From positions 8,511,001 through 8,575,000 of the forward strand of contig NC_088308.1 in the NCBI RefSeq assembly GCF_910592395.1: 64,000 bases of DNA. The letters run 5' to 3'. The translations under genes and the position numbers were made by a program. Positions 55,670-64,000 of this stretch are shown piece after piece. A model generated the notes under the pieces. The model made no database searches. It had not been told where the DNA came from and saw only the letters and a list, made by a program, of their open reading frames with translations. The stretch's first letter is position 1, and each line of letters begins with the position of its first letter. Source of the DNA: Lineus longissimus (Eukaryota > Nemertea > Pilidiophora > Heteronemertea > Lineidae).

Positions 55670-55860
55670 AAAAACGTCGACTAACTCAAGATATTAAGGT
55701 AAGAAATACGTCCACCAACTCAGGATATGAATGAAATAAGTCCACCAACTCAAGATCGCCGTTTATCTTGAGTTAGGATTGGGGTTAATAACTCATTGAC
55801 CCTGGTAAGTATGCATCGCGTTTATCTGGAGTTAGGATTGGGGGTAATAACTCGATGATC
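55670..55860. repeat. Short minisatellite and 60-bp satellite
   Basis: Two to three 30-bp units and about two 60-bp units. The site GGAGTTAGGATTGG near 55830 is the empty target of the 770-bp element at 34366. Confidence 0.8.
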
Positions 55861-56123
55861 CTGGTAACGACGAAGCATGTTGTCTTGATACTTATAAAAA
55901 TTCTACCACAACTATATAAATGGAATAAGGGCTGCATTTTAGTCACATTTTACTCCATTTTCGACGAGCATACACGAAATTCCATACGTCTGTATACCGG
56001 CAATATGGTTCACTTGATTAGATAAGAAACTGCACGAGTGGCTGATCCGAGTCACCAGATCGCACGAGATGATTTTCTCTGGCCTGAAAGCTCTGTTTGT
56101 CTGTCTGTCTGTCTGTCTTTTAC

Positions 56124-56318
56124 ATGGACTAAATGCACTTTGGGCATAATAATAATTCTTGACATCACCATTTTTGCGGTTTTCAATCGATACGCCGGAG
56201 ACTAACGTGAATCTGTGCCTTTGCAGTTTCGATGAGATCACTTCATCCTCAGGACATCTGTATGTGTTGATCTGACGGTCGATATCCTGACGACTTCGTC
56301 GAATCTCGCAAATTCGAA
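56124..56318 (-). CDS. Candidate 195-nt phase 1-1 exon (G6 region)
   Basis: Partner of 26157-26351. The product is unknown. Confidence 0.3.
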
Positions 56319-57611
56319 CTGCAACATTGACGCCGGTACATGAATATTTGTTCTTGTTTTAACACTGAATGCTACAGCCTTTCAATCGTTGCAATGGAGT
56401 ATCAAGGTGTTTTGTTTAGCAGATTGCACATATACATTTTAACTGAATGGGATACATAAAGATCCCTATGTGTAATATTTATTGTCGCGAACACGAATAG
56501 ATTTCATGAAATGTATAAATTGGAAGGGTTTTCATGAAAGTGCATGATATATTGATTTTCGTTTAATCGGTATCACCATGATCGATCTTGGAAAGTGTAG
56601 CAGTGATCTGGCTGTGAACAAAACTCTTGTCCAAGATTGCAAACTATTTATCCAAGACTTTCACCAAAAGCGCATTTTTGTCTTGGATGAATGGCTTGCA
56701 AATAACTGTTTTGGAGAGTGAAAATGTAATCAAACGCATGACAAAGAATCGATTTCGTCACTACGCACATCTCAAGAAAGATAGTTATCAGTAAATACAC
56801 GATGACAAAACCAGTTCTCATCATAAACCATTGAAAAACGTGCATACCGTTATACATATATATTTATGTATATCCGAATTCAATTTGTTTCCCCGAGGTC
56901 TTTTTCAATACCTGTGGCAGTTGTGCATTTCCACTGAATAGGTTCCTACATTTGTTGTTCGATGGGGACCAACTACCTAAAAGGACAAACTATTTACATT
57001 ACCGATAGAAGGCAAGCGTAGAGTATGTTTCCCCATTACAACACGTTAACTTCCAGTGTCGACTGACAATCATTTCATAGCTGTGATTTATTAGGTAGTT
57101 GATTCAAGCGGGGAGGCAGATTTTGGATTCAAGACGCTGGAAGCGAGATATTGCATCAATTGACGGCACCACCTCGATTTTATTAATCTCCCCTCCAGTC
57201 AAAAGTCCCATTTACACGGTGCAAATAGGTGAATAGTTTGGTTACCTCATCAACCGCTAACTTCAAACGAAGAATCAACCAAAGTTGCTTACAAGTTCAT
57301 AGCTTTGACTTAATTAACTTGCATTGTAACAGGAAGCAACCACCCCTGGAATGAAAAAGATACGTTGAAACAAAATTGAAATATTCCTTTTCAAGCCATC
57401 GTTTGTAAAGACCCGATTGCCATATTATGGGGTCAAAGGTGGCCCGAAGAAGCCACATCGAAACGACGGAACGGGCCGAACGCGATATCTTCAGAGGTCA
57501 GTGACGTATCAAACCATATCGAAGCCGGTTTAGCTAACCCGCCTCGTGTAAATACGATTTCATTCCACTACACGACACTAGAGATGTCAGGTCTGGTAAC
57601 CATATCATCTC
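56319..57611. other. Unit spacer, G6 region
   Basis: Nearly identical to 26352-27644. No gene is seen. Confidence 0.5.
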
Positions 57612-57980
57612 TCAAACTACCAAACTCTCTTCGTAATTGCTCCTCCTTGTAAACACAAGTAAGTATACAAATAACATATCAGCAGTACCGATAATGTGAA
57701 CGGCGAAACAAGAGTTTTTCCATTTCTTTTGATCAGTATTGAGCACTTTCAACTCTGCTCTGTTTTGCATCAAATGGTCAAATGTAATTATTTTGTCATG
57801 ACTGTGGTTTATCATAACCATGTTGTAACGTCCGAATACCAAAAGCTTTCTCCTATTTCGCCGAATGTAGTACATTACAAATGCCTCCTTTGCATTGTCT
57901 TTGACAGTAATTTCATTTAAACAAAGCAACTCGTGGTCATTTTGTGGCAATTCTAGAAAATACGAGCCAGTGTCACACAT
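57612..57980 (-). pseudogene. Decayed Ig-like block (G6 region)
   Basis: Partner of 27645-28013, with one visible change (NDHELL for NDDELL). Confidence 0.6.
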
Positions 57981-59119
57981 TTACGATGCGACACTTTTTC
58001 GATCTGCATTCGAATACCACCAAATTTAAACTAACCGTACCCAACAGGTCCTGTGATGAACAGCAGTTTCCTCTCATGATAATAACGTCTTCTGCGGAAA
58101 ATATAGACCACATTTCGTCTATGTGTCATTTCTACTGGGTAAGAATTTGAAAATTATTCATCAAAACCGGCCGCGAAGCCGTTGAAGACACATTTCCCGG
58201 GCGATGACATCAAGAAACGCGATGAAAGGGAAAATGATTTGTATTGATTATTCATCTGTCGCTTTCCCTTGAAATAGTATCCATTGAAGAGATAGTAAAT
58301 GATCGAATATATTGGAAACGTTCAACTAAGATTAAACAAGATTATGTGGTCAGTGTAATAAACCAGCAATTTATTCTAACCTGTTTCAAGCCATTTTAAC
58401 AATACAAGGTATCACTTTCTCAACAAATTTTCCATTATAGAATAATTACATTTGGCCTTAAAAAGGAATTGATACCAAACTGGAGGTATTGGTTGTCTCA
58501 CCAAAACCGCGTGGGTGGTCAACTTGACCAACCTTTATTGCAGTATCTTACTGTGACATAGGAGGTTCATTTTAAGTAATTATGATCAGATGGATCTACA
58601 TGTATTTTGAATTATAAATGTCGGTATTACTTGACATTAATGATAATACGCAATTCTAGTTTCACCATTGTCATACAACGTTGGTATTGGGGACCAATTT
58701 AGATCTAGTAGCAGATATTTGAGCTTGAGACAGTTCCTACCACAGCCACATTATGATGGTGATTTGAGAAAAGGTTTTTCTGTTTTCGAAAACTTTATTG
58801 AAAAGTGAATAATTCAAAAACTTGCAATACGTCAATTAAGATTATTACTAACTAGTAGGCATGTGTAGAGAATCGTGAGAAAAGCTTAAGAGATTATTAG
58901 GTTTAGACATAATTTCATATGGAATATTACAACCATCTATGATGTATTTTGTATTGATATTCTCATCTTTATCAATATTTATGCTAAGTTTCCGTACATT
59001 CAGCTTAATCGACATGCCGATGGTTGGCCTCATTAGCATTAATGTGTCATGGCACGGATGTAATGCTCTCCATCCATGTTCATGGCAATTGATTGGCTGT
59101 GAAATGAAGCAGAGCAATG
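57981..59119. other. Unit spacer, G6 region
   Basis: Nearly identical to 28014-29152. No gene is seen. Confidence 0.5.
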
Positions 59120-59695
59120 TCACCGTAACCCACTCGGTCTATGAATTTTAAAGGGTTTTTGCCCGTGCCACTCATATGTCACAAATGTTCCATCACGTCC
59201 ACTGGCAATCAAATCCAAGCCATCTTCAACTTTGCTGAGAACACTAACCGATATTTCCTCATCGTGCCAAATATTATGCAATCGTGGTATTCTAACAGAT
59301 ATAACAGCTAATGTTGTCTTCCTCAGGCGACAAATTAATAATAAGCTTCTTCCATTCCACTCGGTGTCACGAAGAATATGCAAAACAGGAGATGTTAGCT
59401 CTGGTAGCCATATCATCCCTCCAACTACCAAACTCTCTTTGTAATTGCTCCTCCTTGTAAACAGAAGTATACATTTCACATTCCTAACAATAATATCATC
59501 ATTATTGGTAATGTGGAGAGTGAAATAATGACCTGGCCTTGGTTTCTGATCTGTATTGAGCACTTTCAACTCTGTTCCGTTTTGCATCAAATGGTCAAAT
59601 GTGTTTACTTTGTCATGACCGTGTTTTATTATAACGATGTTGTAACGTCCGAATACCAGAAGCTTCTTCCTATTTCGCCGTATGTGGTACATCAC
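59120..59695 (-). pseudogene. Truncated Ig-like block (191 codons), G6
   Basis: Partner of 29153-29728 with the same truncation junction. Confidence 0.55.
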
Positions 59696-60057
59696 AGAAA
59701 GATTAATTCAAAAACTTGCAACATGTCAATTAAGTTTATTACTGACAGGTAGGCAAGTGAAGAGAACCGTGAGAAAAGCTTAAGAGATTATTAGGTTTAG
59801 ACATGATTTCATATGAAATTTTACAAATATCTATCATGTATTTTGTATTGATATTCTCATCTTGATTAATGTTTCTGCTAAGTTTCCGCACATTCAGCTA
59901 TAAAATCGGCATGCCCAATTTATTGAGGTTAATATTTGATTGAAAAAACAGGCCTAATTGGTTGGCCTCATTTGCATTAATGTGTCATTGCACGGATGTA
60001 ATGCTCTCTATCAATGTTCATGGTAATTCATTGGCTGTGAAATGAAGCAGAGCAATG

Positions 60058-61032
60058 TCACCGTAACCCACTCGGTCTATGAATTTTAAAGGGTTTTTGC
60101 CCCTGCCACTCATATGTCACAAATGTTCCATCACGTCCACTGGCAATCAAACCCAAGCCATCTTCAACTTTGCTCAGAACGCTAACCGATATTTCATCAT
60201 CGTGCCAAGTATTATGGAATCGTGGTATTCCAACAGATATAACAATAAATGTTGTCTTCCTCAGGCGACAAATTAACAATAAGCTTCTACCATTCCACTC
60301 GGTGTCACGACAAATTTGCAAAACAGGAGATGTTAGCTCTGGTAGCCATATCATCCCTCCAACTACCAAACTCTCTTTGTAATTGCTCCTCCTTGTAAAC
60401 AGAAGTATACATTTCACATTCCTAACAATAATATCATCATTATTGGTAAAGTGGAGAGTAAAAAAATGACCTGTCCTTGGTTTCTGATCTGTATTGAGCA
60501 CTTTCAACTCTGTTCCGTTTTGCATCAAATGGTCGAATGTGTTTACTTTGTCATGACTGCGTTTTATTATAACGATGTTGTAACGTCCGAATACCAGAAG
60601 CTTCTTCCTATTTCGCCGTATGTGGTACATCACAAATGCTTCTTTTACAGTGCCCTTGACTGTTATTTCATTTAAACAAAGCAACTCGTCATCTTTTCGT
60701 GGCAGTTCTAAGGTATAAGAGCCAGCATAATGACCATTATTAGCATTTACGATGCTAGTCGTTTTTGATCTGCGTTTAAATACCGCTAAATTTCCAAGAA
60801 GGAATTTAATCTTATCGTGCGCAAAGGGTCCTGTGATGAACAGCAGCTTCCTCTCATGATAATAACGTCTTCTATGGAAAATATAGACCACACTTCTTCT
60901 ATGTCTCATTTCTACCACGTAAAAATTTGAAAATTCATCAAAACAGGCCTCGAAGCCGTTGAAGACACCTTTCCCGGGAGATGACATCCAGAAACGCGAT
61001 GAAAGGGAAAACGTTTCGTATCGATTATTCAT
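60058..61032 (-). CDS. G6 Ig-like repeat open frame (324 codons)
   Basis: The encoded residues match 30091-31065. PAN-like exon at 62995-63339. As in G3, the LINE fragment (61473-62083) and two MITEs lie in the presumed intron. Confidence 0.45.
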   Translation of the reverse strand: MNNRYETFSLSSRFWMSSPGKGVFNGFEACFDEFSNFYVVEMRHRRSVVYIFHRRRYYHERKLLFITGPFAHDKIKFLLGNLAVFKRRSKTTSIVNANNGHYAGSYTLELPRKDDELLCLNEITVKGTVKEAFVMYHIRRNRKKLLVFGRYNIVIIKRSHDKVNTFDHLMQNGTELKVLNTDQKPRTGHFFTLHFTNNDDIIVRNVKCILLFTRRSNYKESLVVGGMIWLPELTSPVLQICRDTEWNGRSLLLICRLRKTTFIVISVGIPRFHNTWHDDEISVSVLSKVEDGLGLIASGRDGTFVTYEWQGQKPFKIHRPSGLR

Positions 61033-61472
61033 CTGTCGCTTTCCCTTGAAACAGTATCAATTGAATAGATAGTTGATGATCGAGTATTATTGGAAACGTC
61101 CAACTAAGATTGAACAAGATAATGTGCTCAGTGTAATAAACCATCAATTCATTCAAACCTGTTTCAACACATTTTATCAATACATGGTTTCAATTTTCTA
61201 CAAATTTTTCATTATAGAATAATTACATTTGGCCTTAAAAGGAATTGGAGGTATTGGTTGTCTTACCAAAACCGCGAGGGTGGAGTTAAAATGCAGATCA
61301 AAACCGAGGTGTAGCCTAGGACTTTGCACGCATTTTAACTCAACCGGCGCAGATTTGGTGAGACAATCAATACCGACAGAAAGGTATCAATTTCTATTCT
61401 AAAACATCTCAAATTGAATAGCGAATAATGTGGTTTTAAATGCTTCTTGAATGCTTCCATATTTTGCACCAA

Positions 61473-62083
61473 GCATGTGTCCAGGCTGGAACAAGGCGTT
61501 CAGATTATTTTCATTGCAATATTGGTGTGAAACAGGGGTGTATATTAAGCCCACTGTTATTTTCGCTATATATAAATGAACTTGCATTCAAGATAGAAAA
61601 TAGTGGTATCCCAGGAACGTGGATTGGTCAGAATTAGCCAAGAATCCATATATTACTATTTGCGGATGATATCGTGATATTCTCAGAAGACAGGAGACAT
61701 TTACAACGACTCATAGCTATTCTGGAGCAACATAACCGTGAATGGGGTCTTACAGTAAATATGTCTAAGTCCAAGATTATGGTGTTTAGAAAAGGAGGCA
61801 GACTGGCAAAAAATGAGAACTGGTTCTATGATGGAAAGGAAATAGAAGTGGTGGATGAATATATTTATCTTGGCGTTAAATTCACAAGTGGTTTGTCTCT
61901 ATGTTCCTATTAAAAGCTAAGAAACGAAGGCGGGATGCCTAGTTTACTCTAATAAAATAGCCTATGTCAGTACTTATCTATGAAATACATGTATTGCATC
62001 ATTATTGTATATATCATGCCGGTTACATTGTTTATTATGCTGTAAAGGGCCGGTGGCCTATGTATCAGTTTGAATAAATTATT
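61473..62083 (+). mobile_element. LINE fragment with reverse-transcriptase remnant (G6 intron)
   Basis: Partner of 31506-32116 with the same 14-bp flanking duplication, in-frame stop and LLFADDIVIF block. Confidence 0.85.
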
Positions 62084-62258
62084 ATATTTTGCACCAACCC
62101 AAGCGGTATTGGTAACCTTTACACTGTAAAGTGAGGTTCATTCTAAATTCAGGTGTTTTAGAATACTTAACATGAACCGTGATAACCTCAGTGTGTATAG
62201 GGTCTGACGTTTTAGGGTTCATATTTGTCCCTTTTAAAAAAAGAGAATTTAGACGCGG

Positions 62259-62613
62259 TGTAAAAGGAATGGACGTCCTGGGAATGCAGGACCCCATACA
62301 ATAGCTGTATACTTTCAACGGATGTGGTAAATGGTTTTGTTTAAGGTTAGCTACATAATCTTCAACAAAGGAACTGGGTGACTCTATTCACTTCAACAAA
62401 AGGACCGGACTTAGATTCCTTTTACACGTAAAAGAAATGCAAGCCCCCCCGGAATCTTAGTCCGGTCCTTTTGTTATTAAAGTGAATAGAGTCGCCGAGT
62501 TCCTTTGTTGAAGATTATGTAACTAACCTTAACCAAACCATTAACCACATTCGTTGACAATACACAGCTATTGTATGGGGTCCTGCATTCCTAGGACGTC
62601 CATTCCTTTTACA
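62259..62613. mobile_element. Foldback CCGG-target MITE (G6 copy)
   Basis: Partner of 32292-32646, with gcgg and cagg flanks. Confidence 0.7.
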
Positions 62614-62693
62614 CAGGGAGTTGACTTTAAGGCCATGGCTGGGTGCACAGTTAATTGCGCCCTCCAAGAAATTCATTTCATGAACCACATAAT

Positions 62694-62811
62694 GGGTGAT
62701 ATGAATAAAGACTAGCAAATGCTTTTACTCCGGTTTTGTACAGGAAGGCCTAGTGTAAATGTACATGGAGATTTAGATAAAAGCATTTCCTAGTCTTTAT
62801 TCATATCACCC
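62694..62811. mobile_element. 118-bp palindromic MITE (G6 copy)
   Basis: Partner of 32727-32844, with AAT on both sides. Confidence 0.8.
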
Positions 62812-62994
62812 AATGACTTTTGTCGGGTGTCCAATGAAAATTTTACTTGAATGCAACCAAACCTATTTTTTTACAGTGGCGAATGAGGGCGACGCTCTGG
62901 CATTCTGCTCTTCTGCTGCCTCACATGAAGTATCTAGTTGGCTCTAGCTTTCTAGGAGCTCTCACTGTAACCAATTAGCTAAAAAAGTATTTAC

Positions 62995-63339
62995 TTTTTT
63001 TCTCATGATTTTAGTAATTAAACCATTCGTAAACTTCAACTGACAACACCGACCCAGAAAGAAGCAAGTGTTAGTTTTGCCTTGCTTCTTAAAACTGAAC
63101 CCGGCTACTAAATCGTGATGTGAGCAGCTTATAGAGCAGTGTAGTCGTGACCTCGGGTCTAACCAGACACTTTTTTGTTGATATATAAATCCGATCTCAG
63201 CGTCATTTGATAGTGGCGCAAATATCACAGCGAAGTCCGTACTATTTATTGAGCTTATGAGGCACATAATTGCCGAGATGAAAAATAAATCAAATCTTCG
63301 CAATACTGGAAGTTCAGTTGACAATGAATCGATCATCAT
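62995..63339 (-). CDS. G6 first exon: signal peptide plus PAN-like motif
   Basis: Partner of 33028-33372 with the same residues, phase-0 donor and TATAAA at 63405-63410. Confidence 0.5.
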
Positions 63340-63410
63340 TTTGTTGGTGTTTTCCACTTCTAGTAGTTGAGCTGACGCAAGGACCTGCGAAACTTCAATG
63401 AGCATTTATA

Positions 63411-64000
63411 GCGAAGCTTCTAAAACCATTGGTCGATCGAATTCGAAAAGAGTTAAAATCGCCAGACTAAAGCACAAATTAATATTTTTTGGAATTATTT
63501 TGATAGTTATGTGCGCCTTGTACTTGCTGTGAGACGATATTGTCCAATCTATCTTTTTCGTCACTCTGGATCATTGATATGTTATTGATCTAAACCGAAA
63601 AACTCATTAAATTTATTTTGCTTCACCGTAGAAAATTAAAGTTTGCATGCGCAATACTCAGGTCAAAAATACGGTTGGCCTGAGTTAGGTTATTGTTTGT
63701 GCCGCTCCCATCTTGATATATCCAAATATGGTTGGAAACTCTTCCATATACTTGGTGTCCATACGGATATTTCGTTTCTTACTATTGTAAAGATGTACAA
63801 AACAGTTCTTACTATTAACGTCCTAAAAATCATTCATTGTTTTTGTTTAAATCGTATTCCTTTGCTCCTGCCAATAATCCTTTGAACCATATCTCAACAT
63901 AGCAAGAATCAGCTGTTGTCGCAATCTCGAGGCATATCATTGAGCATCAACTGTAAACGTTGCTCGAGTGTTACGAAGTTTCAGGTCCTTATCTCTCCCA
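63411..64000. other. 5' flank of G6, cut by the window edge
   Basis: Matches 33444-34033. No supported gene. Confidence 0.5.

Overview
This is nuclear DNA from an animal, most likely a marine invertebrate. The genes have GT-AG introns. The mobile elements are a BEL/Pao LTR retrotransposon, a Ginger-like DNA transposon with introns, a PIF/Harbinger-type remnant, LINE fragments and several MITE families, a mix typical of marine invertebrate genomes such as amphioxus, hemichordates, echinoderms, molluscs and cnidarians. The species cannot be named from the sequence.

Almost the whole window is one tandem array of a minus-strand gene family that I do not recognise by name. Six copies (G1-G6) share a first exon with a signal-peptide-like segment, a PAN/apple-like cysteine motif and a TATAAA just upstream (near 3.4, 24.3, 33.4, 45.0, 54.8 and 63.3 kb). 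About 1.2-5 kb further along the minus strand comes a 324-365 codon open frame that looks like three cysteine-poor Ig-like repeats. Further downstream lie decayed copies of the same Ig-like block and a recurring 195-nt candidate exon. The order G1-G2-G3 is repeated as G4-G5-G6: G1 matches G4 at an offset of about 41,574, and G3 matches G6 at about 29,967. The window is therefore either a recent three-gene segmental duplication or two haplotypes assembled in tandem.

Insertions separate the copies and show the history. An intact BEL/Pao element (4985-13256) has two 893-bp LTRs with no difference seen by eye, a 5-bp target duplication, one 1,809-codon gag-pol frame, and its undisturbed target at 46554-46558. 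A Ginger-like transposon (19343-23566) sits in the G2 intron. It has TGTAAAA ends, a CCGG-type target duplication, and an eight-exon gene that I could splice into an open 455-codon D,D35E integrase with an HHCC finger and a GPY/F motif. A related MITE family uses the same CCGG target, with an exact empty-site comparison at 35305-35467. Other insertions are a 770-bp PIF/Harbinger-like element with a broken MADF frame and TTA duplication, two palindromic MITEs, and LINE fragments, one with a 14-bp target duplication.

A block at about 37.95-39.5 kb does not belong to the array. It carries the last exon (TM3, loop, TM4) of a nicotinic-receptor-like Cys-loop channel and a tRNA-like SINE head. Two minisatellites (about 30 bp and 60 bp) separate gene units. 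All function calls are from motif reading by eye; no database search was run.
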